Shown here: one piece after another, positions 15,251 through 22,909 of the stretch
How the letters are laid out: each line of letters begins with the position of its first letter
How positions within the stretch are numbered: the stretch's first letter is position 1
From: Terrabacter sp. 28
GTDB lineage: Bacteria > Actinomycetota > Actinomycetes > Actinomycetales > Dermatophilaceae
DNA: 37,474 nt
Direction: 5' to 3'
Assembly: GCA_000955875.1 (NCBI GenBank)
Contig: JYOE01000027.1
Span: 1-37,474 of the forward strand
Made by a program: the position numbers and the translations under genes
The notes under the pieces: model-generated
Database searches by the model: none
Told to the model about the DNA's origin: nothing
What the model saw: the letters and a program-made list of their open reading frames with translations, nothing else

Positions 15251-16371
15251 CGGTTCGGCCTCGCCAGCTCGTTGACGGCTCCCCGGAAGACCGGCGGCAG
15301 CGCGGCAGCGGCGGGCACGAGCAGGCGCCGTCCCCACGTCGGACGGGTCACCTGCACGAGGGTGTGCGTGAGCAGCGCGTAGCGCCGGGTCGCGGCCCGC
15401 CAGGCCCGTTCGTACGCGTCGGGCTCGCCGGCCCTGATCGCCGAGACGGCTGCGCGCGCGTGGGCCAGGCCGAGCGAGATCCCCTCACCGGTCAGCGCGT
15501 CGACGTAGCCGCTCGCGTCGCCAGCCAGCAGGACGCGCCCGGCGACCCGTCGGCTCGTGCGCTGCCGGAGGGGTCCCGCGCCACGGACCGACGTCACCAC
15601 GGGTGCGTCGCCGAGGCGCTCACGCAGGTGCGGGAAGTCGGCAAGGCTGTCGGTGAGGGGGCCGCGCTGCCGGCTGAGCACGGCCACGCCGACGAGGTCG
15701 TCGGCGACGGGGGTCACGTACGCCTCGGCGTGCCGGCTCCAGTGCACCTCGACGTGGTCGCCCCACGGGCGCATGCCGTAGTGCTGGCGCAGGCCGTAGC
15801 GGCCGGGCCGGCGCCGGCCGGGCTCGGGGTCGCTGGTGCGCCGCTGGTCGCGGTCGAGGCCCAGGGCGCGACGCGTGGGCGAGTGCAGCCCGTCGGCGGC
15901 GATGACCCAGGTGGCCGACAGGGTGGGGCCGGTGCCGCTGGAGTCCTCCGTGGGCACGCGGACGCAGCGCTCGTCCTGGGTCACGCCGGTGGCCGAGAGC
16001 GGCAGCACCTCGACGCCGGCCTCGTCGACGGCACGGCGGACGGCGTCGTGCAGCACGGTGCGCCGCACGCCTCGGCCGAGGCCGCCGCTGAAGTCGGCCT
16101 CGGCGACCCTGCCCCGGGCGAGGTAGCGGATGCCGCGGAGGTCGTGCCCCGGCGGGTCGACGCCGAGGTCGGCGAGCGCCTGCAGCCCGCCCGGCATGAG
16201 GCCCTCTCCGCAGGCCTTGTCGATGGTGCCGACGCGAGGCTCGAGCACGACGGGGGTCAGGCCGGCCCGCGCGGCATACGCTGCGGCGGCGAGACCGACG
16301 GGACCGCCGCCGATGACGACGACGTCGACGTGGCGGTCTGCCCGGGTGTTCGGGGACTGCTCGCTGGTCAT
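15247..16371 (-). CDS. FAD-dependent oxidoreductase (geranylgeranyl-reductase/hydroxylase type)
   Basis: The 374-residue flavoprotein starts with the FAD motif VVVIGGGPVGLAAAAYAARAG (Gly21-Gly26), has DKACGEGLMPGGLQAL typical of the geranylgeranyl-reductase branch, the WVIAADGLHSPTRRALG segment and the second FAD motif LLAGDASGYVDALTGEGI. Such enzymes hydroxylate phenols or reduce polyprenyl chains. In the Streptomyces srs operon the FAD protein SrsC oxidises alkylresorcinols, and this gene occupies the same position after the PKS and methyltransferase. ATG 16371 overlaps the methyltransferase stop (ATGA). Confidence 0.85.
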   Translation of the reverse strand: MTSEQSPNTRADRHVDVVVIGGGPVGLAAAAYAARAGLTPVVLEPRVGTIDKACGEGLMPGGLQALADLGVDPPGHDLRGIRYLARGRVAEADFSGGLGRGVRRTVLHDAVRRAVDEAGVEVLPLSATGVTQDERCVRVPTEDSSGTGPTLSATWVIAADGLHSPTRRALGLDRDQRRTSDPEPGRRRPGRYGLRQHYGMRPWGDHVEVHWSRHAEAYVTPVADDLVGVAVLSRQRGPLTDSLADFPHLRERLGDAPVVTSVRGAGPLRQRTSRRVAGRVLLAGDASGYVDALTGEGISLGLAHARAAVSAIRAGEPDAYERAWRAATRRYALLTHTLVQVTRPTWGRRLLVPAAAALPPVFRGAVNELARPNR

Positions 16372-16907
16372 GCGAGCGCCTCTGCGGGAGTGGCGATCTC
16401 GCGCAGAGCCGCGTTCTCGACGCGGACCCGGACCGTCAGCAGCACGGCGTTGGCGACGGTGAAGACGACCGCGGTGACCCAGGCGGTGTGCACGAGCGGC
16501 AACGCGAGGCCCTCGACCACGACGGCCACGTAGTTCGGGTGCGGGAACAGGCGGTAGGGACCGCTGCGCACGAGGGACAGGCCGGGTACCACGATGACCC
16601 GGGTGTTCCACTGGTTGCCGAGGGTGCGGATGCACCACCAGCGCAGCGCCTGGCTGGCGACGGCGAGGGCGAGCATCGCCCACCCGAGGGCCGGCACGAA
16701 CGGCCGACCGGCCGCCCACACCTCGGCGACGGCGCCGACGAGCAGACCGGTGTGCAGCACCACCATGACGGGATAGTGCGACTGGCCGCGTTCGACACCG
16801 CCGCGCGAGAAGGCCCATGCCGCATGGCGTTTCGACACGACGAGCTCGGCGACGCGCTCGAGACCCACGAGGAGCACGAGGCCGGTGAAGAGCCACGGTG
16901 AGGTCAT
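16368..16907 (-). CDS. Isoprenylcysteine carboxyl methyltransferase-like (SrsB-like) membrane methyltransferase
   Basis: The 179-residue integral membrane protein has about five helices and the ICMT/PEMT C-terminal signature: RWWCIRTLGNQWNTRVIVVPG then GPYRLFPHPNYVAVVVEGLALPL, which binds S-adenosylmethionine. In bacteria, ICMT-like proteins beside type III PKS genes (SrsB in Streptomyces griseus) O-methylate phenolic lipids. The ATG lies 9 bases after the PKS stop and the stop overlaps the next ATG by 4 bases. Confidence 0.88.
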   Translation of the reverse strand: MTSPWLFTGLVLLVGLERVAELVVSKRHAAWAFSRGGVERGQSHYPVMVVLHTGLLVGAVAEVWAAGRPFVPALGWAMLALAVASQALRWWCIRTLGNQWNTRVIVVPGLSLVRSGPYRLFPHPNYVAVVVEGLALPLVHTAWVTAVVFTVANAVLLTVRVRVENAALREIATPAEALA

Positions 16908-16916
16908 CGACGCGCC

Positions 16917-17987
16917 TCAGTCGGCTGCCCGCAGGAGCACGAGCTCGAGGCAGAACCCGGGGCCCATCGCCATGAGCACTCCCCACGACCCCGGCTCGGG
17001 CGTGTGGTCGGCGAGGGTGTCGGCGAGCACGTGCAGCACGGAGGCGGAGCTGAGGTTGCCGATGCGGTCGAGGGAGCGCCACGTGACACCGAGGGCCTCA
17101 CGGTCGACCTCGAGGGCCTCCTGCATGGCGTCGAGCACCTTGGGACCGCCCGGGTGCGCGACCCACCAGCCGATGTCGGCCCGGGTCAGCCCCTGGTCGG
17201 CGAGGAAGCGGTCGACGTCGTCGCGCACGTTCGCGCGCACGAGGTCGGGCACCTCGGCGCCGAGGACGATGCGCAGGCCGGTCGCGCCGACGTCCCAGCC
17301 CATCGCGCGCTCGGTGTCGGGGTAGAGCCGGCTGCGGGTGGCGACGACGCGGGGCTGGTCGGCGGCCAGGGCTGGGGCCCGGTTCGCGCCGACCATGACG
17401 ACGGCAGCGGCGCCGTCGCCGAAGAGGCCGCTCGCCACGAGGTTGGCCGTCGAGGTGTCCTCGCGCTGCACGGTGAGGCTGCACAGCTCGACCGAGAGGA
17501 GCACTGCGACGTCGTCCGGGTGCCCGACGAGATGGTCGTGGACGCGCGCGACGCCGGCGGCACCGGCCACGCAGCCGAGGCCGACGAGCGGGATCCGCTT
17601 CACGTCGTCGCGCAGGCCGATCTCGGCGGCGACCCGCGCCTCGATGGACGGCACGGCGAGGCCGGTGATCGTCGTCGAGACGATGAGGTCGACGTCGCGC
17701 GGCGTGAGCCCGGCGGCCGCCAGCGCCTTGGTGACGGCGTGGGACCCGAGGTCGGTGGCGACGCGGATGAACTCGTCGTTGGCCTCGCCGAAGTCGGCCA
17801 GCCGCCAGTAGCGCTCGAGCGGCAGCGCCAGGTGCCGCTGGCTGACGCCGGCGTTGGCGTGGAACCGTTCGAGGACGAGGCGGTCGGTGCCGGTCGAGCC
17901 GAGCACGTCGGCGAAGGCCGCGGTGATCTCGGCCTGGGCGTAGGTGTGGTCGGGCAGGACGCCTCGGACAGCCGCAAGGTGGCTCAC
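16917..17987 (-). CDS. Type III polyketide synthase (chalcone synthase-like)
   Basis: The 356-residue homodimeric condensing enzyme keeps the full triad of the family: Cys139 in VGLGCVAGAAG, His278 in WWVAHPGG and Asn311 in GNLSSASVL. The C-terminal AMGPGFCLELVLL is the usual GPGF-type loop. Such enzymes extend an acyl-CoA starter with malonyl-CoA to resorcinols, pyrones or tetrahydroxynaphthalene. With a membrane methyltransferase and FAD enzyme following, an alkylresorcinol/alkylpyrone product is the best guess. The GTG start lies 6 bases after a TAGGCT -10 box and has no ribosome site, indicating a leaderless mRNA. Confidence 0.93.
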   Translation of the reverse strand: MSHLAAVRGVLPDHTYAQAEITAAFADVLGSTGTDRLVLERFHANAGVSQRHLALPLERYWRLADFGEANDEFIRVATDLGSHAVTKALAAAGLTPRDVDLIVSTTITGLAVPSIEARVAAEIGLRDDVKRIPLVGLGCVAGAAGVARVHDHLVGHPDDVAVLLSVELCSLTVQREDTSTANLVASGLFGDGAAAVVMVGANRAPALAADQPRVVATRSRLYPDTERAMGWDVGATGLRIVLGAEVPDLVRANVRDDVDRFLADQGLTRADIGWWVAHPGGPKVLDAMQEALEVDREALGVTWRSLDRIGNLSSASVLHVLADTLADHTPEPGSWGVLMAMGPGFCLELVLLRAAD

Positions 17988-17993
17988 GTCGCA

Positions 17994-18003
17994 AGCCTAG
18001 GCT
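17994..18003 (-). promoter_or_regulatory. Leaderless promoter of the PKS operon
   Basis: AGCCTAGGCT is a 10-bp palindrome. Read leftwards it gives TAGGCT, a TANNNT -10 element, followed by exactly 6 bases (TGCGAC) and the GTG of the polyketide synthase. No Shine-Dalgarno sequence fits in this gap. No good -35 is seen, so an activator or alternative sigma factor is likely. Confidence 0.65.
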
Positions 18004-18035
18004 GCGGCGCGCCCACCCGTGGCGCCGACTACACC

Positions 18036-18041
18036 TAGGCT
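18036..18041 (+). promoter_or_regulatory. Leaderless promoter of the UbiA gene
   Basis: TAGGCT is followed by exactly 6 bases (CACGTC) and the GTG at 18048. It is the same hexamer with the same spacing as on the other strand for the PKS, and again no ribosome site or good -35. The 9-base word ACCTAGGCT is nearly the same as the AGCCTAGGCT site 39 bp away. Confidence 0.65.
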
Positions 18042-18047
18042 CACGTC

Positions 18048-18854
18048 GTGGCCGGATCCCGGGTGGTGCGAGGGCTGGTGCTCGCCTGCCACCCGGGCCC
18101 CACGCTCGCGGTGACGGTGCTGACGGCCCTGCTCGCGTGGTCGGCCGGCCAGGCGCCCGGACGGGCGCTGCTCGTGACGAGTGCCGTGCTCACCGGGCAG
18201 CTGTCCATCGGCTGGTCGAACGACCTCGTCGACGCCGCCCGCGACCGCGCCGTCGGCCGCGCCGACAAGCCGCTGGCCACCGGCGCCGTGTCCGAGCGGG
18301 TCACGCGCATCGCGTGCGGGGCCGCGCTCGTCGCCTGCGTCGGGCTGTCGCTCGCGTGCGGGCTCGCGTCGGGGCTCGTGCACCTCGTGCTCGGGGTGGC
18401 GTCGGGCTGGGCCTACAACTTCTGGTTCAAGCGCACCGTGCTCTCCCCGCTGCCGTATGCCGTCGCGTTCGGCGCGCTCCCCGCGGTCGTGACGCTCGCC
18501 CTGCCCGATCCCGCGCTGCCGCCCGCCTGGGTGGTCGGCACGGGCGCGCTGCTCGGTGTCGGTGCGCACCTGCTCAACGCCCTGCCCGACCTCGCGGACG
18601 ACGAGGCGACCGGGGTGCGGGCGCTGCCCCACGTGCTCGGCGCGGTGGTCGTGCGCCGGGTGGCACCCGCGGTGCTGCTGCTCGGGACGGTCGTGGCGGC
18701 ATACGGCCCGGGCATCGATCCGGCGGGCTGGCTGCTGCTGGGCGTGTGCGTCGCGCTGGCCGGCGTCGCGGTGCTCGCCCGCGGGGGGGTGCCGTTCGTC
18801 GCGGCGGTGCTCATCGCCCTCGCGAACGTCGTCGCGCTCGTCGCGCGCAGCTGA
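18048..18854 (+). CDS. UbiA-family prenyltransferase
   Basis: The 268-residue membrane protein has about nine helices and both aspartate-rich motifs: NDLVDAARD (residues 58-66) followed by RADKPLATG, and DLADDEATG (about 181-189). Together these bind Mg and the prenyl diphosphate. The acceptor cannot be read. Its divergent position, sharing matched promoters with a type III PKS operon that also contains idi, suggests that it prenylates the polyketide phenol (inference). Alternatives are a chlorophyll-synthase-like or archaeal-lipid-like activity. Confidence 0.9.
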   Translation: MAGSRVVRGLVLACHPGPTLAVTVLTALLAWSAGQAPGRALLVTSAVLTGQLSIGWSNDLVDAARDRAVGRADKPLATGAVSERVTRIACGAALVACVGLSLACGLASGLVHLVLGVASGWAYNFWFKRTVLSPLPYAVAFGALPAVVTLALPDPALPPAWVVGTGALLGVGAHLLNALPDLADDEATGVRALPHVLGAVVVRRVAPAVLLLGTVVAAYGPGIDPAGWLLLGVCVALAGVAVLARGGVPFVAAVLIALANVVALVARS

Positions 18855-18897
18855 CGCCCCGGCGGAAAAGTCGGGTGGGACGGGTGAGGGTGCCGCG

Positions 18898-19299
18898 TCA
18901 GGACGTCGGCAGGATGCGCAGGACGACGCGGTTGCTGTTGCCCCGCCGCAGCACCCACTCGATGGCCATGAAGATGCGGAACTCGGTGCCGTACTTGCGC
19001 AGCAGCCGCCGGTTCACGGCCTCGGACGCCGCGCTGTCGCGGATGATCTCGGTCGTGCCCTCGACGACCGGCGAGCCCGGCTCGACGTTGCCGCGGCGGT
19101 CACACGGCTGCAGCGTGACACGCGGGTTGTTCCGGATCCGCTTGAGCTTGCCGGCGCCTTCGGGCGTGCTGACGATGGCAGCCCCCGCGTCTGGCAGCAC
19201 CCAGACCGGGGTGGCGACCGGCTCGCCGGAGCGGCGATAGGTCGTCAGCAGCACGAAGCGTTCGCCGCCGAGGTTGTGGAGCGTGGGGGCCTGCGTCAT
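18898..19299 (-). CDS. PPOX-class flavin/F420-dependent oxidoreductase
   Basis: The 133-residue split-barrel protein belongs to the pyridoxamine-phosphate-oxidase-like PPOX class. RFVLLTTYRRSGEPVATPVWVLPD is the typical first strand pair, and KLKRIRNNPRVTLQPCDRRGNV is the cofactor-binding region of the actinobacterial F420-dependent group (Rv1155/Rv2074-like). Substrate unknown. ATG 19299 is the natural start. The stop lies 43 bp from the UbiA stop, the two genes converging without an obvious hairpin. Confidence 0.85.
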   Translation of the reverse strand: MTQAPTLHNLGGERFVLLTTYRRSGEPVATPVWVLPDAGAAIVSTPEGAGKLKRIRNNPRVTLQPCDRRGNVEPGSPVVEGTTEIIRDSAASEAVNRRLLRKYGTEFRIFMAIEWVLRRGNSNRVVLRILPTS

Positions 19300-19432
19300 G
19301 GGAGGGTCGTACCCGATCGGCCGACCGCACCGCACATGCGCTCCCGACGCTGGGGTCCCGCTCCGCCCAGAGGAGCAGCATCCGACCGCTCCGCTCGAGC
19401 GTGTGCTCGGCCGGGGTGTCTGCGCGCGTGGC

Positions 19433-19438
19433 TACGAT
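19433..19438 (+). promoter_or_regulatory. Leaderless promoter of the ligase gene
   Basis: TACGAT, in the context GGCTACGAT, is followed by 6 bases (CGGCGA) and the GTG at 19445. It fits the actinobacterial TANNNT -10 consensus and leaves no room for a Shine-Dalgarno sequence. Confidence 0.6.
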
Positions 19439-19444
19439 CGGCGA

Positions 19445-21631
19445 GTGAGCGCCAAGCCCGCCGTCGTCGAAGCGCCGAGTCCGGTCGACCCCTCCGGGGT
19501 GCGGGAGGTGCGCGTCTCGAGCCCCGACCGCGTGCTGTGGCCCGCCGAGGGCATGGCCGACGGCAAGCCCGTCACCAAGCTCGACATGGCGCACTACCTC
19601 GTCTCCGTCGCCGAGCCCATGCTGCGCGCTCTCGGTGACCGGCCGGTGACGCTGCAGCGCTTCCCCGAGGGCATCGAGGGCGAGGAGTTCTTCTCCAAGA
19701 ACCCACCGAAGGGCGTGCCGGAGTGGGTGCGCACGGTGATGTGCACCTATCCGTCGGGGCGCAAGCACCCGCAGCTGGTCATCGACGAGATCGCCAGCGC
19801 CGTGTGGGCGGCGCAGATGAACACCATCACCTTCCACCCGTGGCCGGTCCGCACCGCGAACGTCGACAACCCCGACGAGCTGCGCATCGACCTCGACCCA
19901 CAGCCCGGCCGCGGGTTCGCGGACGCGGTCGAGGCGGCATACGCCCTCAAGGAGGTCATGGCCGAGATCGGCCTCACCGCGTGGGCGAAGACGTCGGGCA
20001 ACCGCGGCGTCCACGTCTACGCGCGCGTCGCGCCGACGCACGAGTTCCTCGACGTGCGCCACGGTGTCATCGGCATCGCGCGCGAGCTCGAGCGACGGCT
20101 GCCCGACCTCGTGACGACGTCGTGGTGGAAGGAGGAGCGCGGCGAGCGCGTCTTCGTCGACTTCAACCAGGCCTGCCGCGACCGCACCATCGCGTCGGCC
20201 TACTCGCCCCGCCCGCTGCCGGGCGCGCCGGTGTCGACCCCGGTCACGTGGGACGAGCTGCGCGACCTCGACCCGAAGTCGCTCACGGTGCGCACCGTGC
20301 CCGAGCTGGTCGCCGGACGTGGCGACGCGTGGGCAGGCATCGGCGATGCCGTCGGCGACGTGGCCGCCGCGATCGCGCTGTGGGACAAGGACGTCGAGGA
20401 GCGCGGGCTCGGTGAGCTGAACTTCCCGCCCGACTACCCGAAGATGCCGGGCGAGCCCCCACGCGTGCAGCCGAGCAAGCGCCGGCAGGACAAGTCGGAC
20501 GCCGAGTACATGGCCCCCAAGGCCGAGCGCGACGCAGAGCTGCGTGACGTGTGGGGCCCGGTGGTGCCACCCGTGCCGCCGATGCTCGCCAAGCCGGTGA
20601 AGGACTTCTCGGCAGTCAAGGCCGAGGTGCTCTACGAGCCGAAGTGGGACGGGTTCCGCTCGATCATCTTCCGCTCCGGCGACCTCGTCGAGATCGGCTC
20701 GCGCAACGAGAAGCCGATGACCCGCTACTTCCCCGACGTCGTCGAGGCCGTGCTCGCGAACTTCCCCGAGAAGGCGGTCATCGACGGCGAGATCATCCTC
20801 GTGTCACCCGAGTCCGGCGACCGGCTCGACTTCGACCTGCTCCAGCAGCGCATCCACCCGGCCGCCTCACGGGTCAAGAAGCTGGCCGCCGAGACGCCGG
20901 CGTCGTTCGTCGCCTTCGACCTCCTCTCGCTCGACGGCGTCTCCTACATGGACAAGCCCTTCTCCGAGCGCCGCGCCGCCCTGGAGAAGGCTCTCGCCAC
21001 GACGCAGGCCCCGATCCACCTCACCGCAGCCACGGCCGACCAGGACGAGGCGAAGGGCTGGTTCACCCGGTTCGAGGGCGCCGGGCTCGACGGCGTCATC
21101 GCCAAGCCCGTCGACGTGCACTACGAGCCCGACAAACGGCTCATGTTCAAGATCAAGCACGAGCGCACCGCCGACTGCGTCGTCGCCGGCTACCGCGTGC
21201 ACAAGAGCGGGCCCGACGCCATCGGCTCGCTGCTGCTCGGCCTCTACGACGCCGACGGCCAGCTCGCGTCGGTGGGCGTCATCGGCGCCTTCCCGATGGC
21301 GCGCCGCAAGGAGCTCTTCGAGGAGCTCCAGCCCCTCGTCGCCGAGTGGGACGAGCACCCGTGGAACTGGGCGCAGCCGCAGGACGGCGTGCGCAACCCG
21401 CGCTCGTCCGAGTACTCCCGCTGGAACAACCAGAAGGACCTCTCCTTCACCCCGCTGCGGCCCGAGCGCGTCGTCGAGGTGCGCTACGACCACATGGAGG
21501 GCACGCGCTTCCGCCACACCGCCCAGTTCGTGCGGTGGCGCGACGACCGCACGCCCGAGTCGTGCACCTTCGGCCAGCTCGACGAGCCGGTCGGCTACGA
21601 CCTCGCCGACGTCCTCTCCGCCGGGGACTGA
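19445..21631 (+). CDS. ligD: LigD-type polymerase + ATP-dependent DNA ligase
   Basis: The 728-residue protein joins two NHEJ-type domains. The N-terminal 300 residues are a LigD primase-polymerase (SGNRGVHVYAR; metal motif DLDP at 149-152; ERVFVDFNQACRDRTIASAYSPR). The C-terminal part is an ATP-dependent ligase with the adenylated Lys400 in YEPKWDGFRS, motif IV DGVIAKPVD and motif V KIKHER, then an OB-fold. The nuclease (phosphoesterase) domain found between or before these in mycobacterial LigD is absent. No Ku gene is in the window. Leaderless GTG start. Confidence 0.92.
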   Translation: MSAKPAVVEAPSPVDPSGVREVRVSSPDRVLWPAEGMADGKPVTKLDMAHYLVSVAEPMLRALGDRPVTLQRFPEGIEGEEFFSKNPPKGVPEWVRTVMCTYPSGRKHPQLVIDEIASAVWAAQMNTITFHPWPVRTANVDNPDELRIDLDPQPGRGFADAVEAAYALKEVMAEIGLTAWAKTSGNRGVHVYARVAPTHEFLDVRHGVIGIARELERRLPDLVTTSWWKEERGERVFVDFNQACRDRTIASAYSPRPLPGAPVSTPVTWDELRDLDPKSLTVRTVPELVAGRGDAWAGIGDAVGDVAAAIALWDKDVEERGLGELNFPPDYPKMPGEPPRVQPSKRRQDKSDAEYMAPKAERDAELRDVWGPVVPPVPPMLAKPVKDFSAVKAEVLYEPKWDGFRSIIFRSGDLVEIGSRNEKPMTRYFPDVVEAVLANFPEKAVIDGEIILVSPESGDRLDFDLLQQRIHPAASRVKKLAAETPASFVAFDLLSLDGVSYMDKPFSERRAALEKALATTQAPIHLTAATADQDEAKGWFTRFEGAGLDGVIAKPVDVHYEPDKRLMFKIKHERTADCVVAGYRVHKSGPDAIGSLLLGLYDADGQLASVGVIGAFPMARRKELFEELQPLVAEWDEHPWNWAQPQDGVRNPRSSEYSRWNNQKDLSFTPLRPERVVEVRYDHMEGTRFRHTAQFVRWRDDRTPESCTFGQLDEPVGYDLADVLSAGD

Positions 21632-21661
21632 CAGCCGGCGCGAGGGTCCGAGGCTGGGAGC

Positions 21662-21703
21662 GGGGATGTGCCGCCGGAGCTCGCGATCCGACGGCACATC
21701 CCC
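21662..21703. terminator. Hairpin downstream of ligD
   Basis: GGGGATGTGCCG (21662-21673) and CGGCACATCCCC (21692-21703) are perfect 12-bp complements with an 18-base loop, starting 30 bp after the stop codon. There is no T-run. It is most simply a transcript-end hairpin. Confidence 0.6.
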
Positions 21704-21901
21704 CTGAGTCCGGCGCCGAATGGCGGCTTGGACGTTCCCGTCCCGACCGATGGGAGCGGACGGCTCCGGACGCAACGAGTGTGCGGCGGCTCCGGGTGCC
21801 GACCCCGTGGCATCCGCGAAACCTTGGCGAGGTCTTTAACTCGGTGCCGGACAGATCCGACATGTCGGGCAGCGAAGGCGTTCCCGTGTCAGGGTGGAGG
21901 C

Positions 21902-22390
21902 ATGACCGAGGACGTCGCGACGGCCGGTTCGGTGGAGCGACAGCTGGCCCAGGTCAACGTCTCGGTCGCGAAGGCACGGCTCGACGACCCGACGATGCGC
22001 GGCTTCGTGTACGCGTTCGACCGGGTCGCGCGCCTCGCTGCGGTCGCGCCGGGGTTCGTGTGGCACTGGCGTCCCGAGAGCGACGAGCTGCTGCGTGACG
22101 GCGACGACCTGCTCGTCGTCAACCTGTCCGTCTGGACCGACTACGCGAGCCTGCACGACTTCGTCTACCGCAGCGAGCACGGCCCGCTCGTCATGCGCGG
22201 CGGCAAGTGGTTCCGTGCGTCACCGCAGCCGTCGACCGCGCTCTGGTGGGTCGCCCCCAGCACCCGGCCCGGCGTCGAGGACGGCCTTGCCAGGCTGCGC
22301 CACCTGCGGGCGCACGGGCCCACGGCGCAGGCGTTCTCGCTGCTGCACCAGTTCGACGCGGCGGGGCGGCCGGTGCGCTCCCGTGGCTGA
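21902..22390 (+). CDS. DUF3291-domain protein
   Basis: The 162-residue protein matches the DUF3291 pattern: an opening RQLAQVNVSVAKARLDDPTMRGFV, then FDRVARLAAVAPGFVWHW, LLVVNLSVWTDYASLHDFVYRSEHGPLV and GKWF. These proteins have a ferredoxin-like dimeric barrel like some monooxygenases, but no function is established. ATG 21902 follows GGTGGAGG. The 270 bp before it hold only the ligD hairpin and no other gene. Confidence 0.8.
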   Translation: MTEDVATAGSVERQLAQVNVSVAKARLDDPTMRGFVYAFDRVARLAAVAPGFVWHWRPESDELLRDGDDLLVVNLSVWTDYASLHDFVYRSEHGPLVMRGGKWFRASPQPSTALWWVAPSTRPGVEDGLARLRHLRAHGPTAQAFSLLHQFDAAGRPVRSRG

Positions 22391-22391
22391 G

Positions 22392-22442
22392 CCTCAATGC
22401 ATGACCTCAGTGCATGAGCTCAGTGCAGACCTCAGTGCATGA
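22392..22442. repeat. 13-bp tandem array (CCTCAGTGCATGA)
   Basis: Four units, CCTCAATGCATGA, CCTCAGTGCATGA, GCTCAGTGCAGA and CCTCAGTGCATGA, start 1 base after the DUF3291 stop and run towards the facing gene. Units contain the palindromes TGCA and TGAGCTCA. A different sequence from the GAGCACTCG repeat, but in the same kind of place. Confidence 0.9.
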
Positions 22443-22469
22443 CCTCGGCGACGTGTCTCAGTGCCGAGG
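22443..22469. terminator. Hairpin between converging genes
   Basis: CCTCGGC (22443-22449) pairs with GCCGAGG (22463-22469) over a 13-base loop. It overlaps the stop codon of the HPF-like gene and directly follows the 13-bp array. No T-run. Confidence 0.5.
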
Positions 22470-22799
22470 CCCCCGGGGGTGCCGGTCGTGGTGGCGGTCG
22501 GCGGCCTCGCGCAGCTGGGAGACGACCTTCGCCTCGGCGTCCTGCAGGGCCGCCTTCGTGTCGGTGAGGTCGGAGGCGCCGATCACGGTCGGCAGCCCGC
22601 TGACGTGGACCTCGATCGAGGTGCGCATGCCGGGCTGGCCACGATCCTTGACCCGCAGGCCGATGTGCACCATCGACGGGTCGAACCGGCTCAGCTGGTG
22701 GAACAGCTGGGTCAGGGTGCGCTCGATGAAGGGGAGGTCGTCCTCGTGGTAGCCGTCCTCGAGGCGGACCCGGTTCATAAAGAGGCTGGGCGTGCTCAT
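22458..22799 (-). CDS. HPF/RaiA-family ribosome-associated protein (probable)
   Basis: The 113-residue protein has the beta-alpha-beta-beta-beta-alpha outline of the hibernation-factor family: FIERTLTQLFHQLSRFDPSM, then VHIGLRVKDRG and SIEVHVSGL strands, and DTKAALQDAEAKVVSQLREAADRHHDR as the final helix. It is shorter than long HPFs and lacks their C-terminal domain, so I call it RaiA-like with caution. ATG 22799 has AAGGAG 7 bases upstream. TAGACT (reading leftwards from 22851) is a possible own -10 promoter element, so it need not depend on ptsI. Confidence 0.55.
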   Translation of the reverse strand: MSTPSLFMNRVRLEDGYHEDDLPFIERTLTQLFHQLSRFDPSMVHIGLRVKDRGQPGMRTSIEVHVSGLPTVIGASDLTDTKAALQDAEAKVVSQLREAADRHHDRHPRGPRH

Positions 22800-22858
22800 G
22801 TCGAGCTCCTTTGCCGTGCGGACGCCGGGACCGGCGCCCGTCTCCAGTCTAGTGAAGG

Positions 22859-22875
22859 GCCTTGCGGCGCAAGGC
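22859..22875. terminator. Short hairpin after ptsI
   Basis: GCCTTGC (22859-22865) and GCAAGGC (22869-22875) form a 7-bp stem with a 3-base loop, 35 bp downstream of the ptsI stop. It separates ptsI from the HPF-like gene. No T-run follows on either strand. Confidence 0.5.
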
Positions 22876-22909
22876 ATCGGGCACCGTGGCCGGCGTCACG
22901 TTGGCCGCC

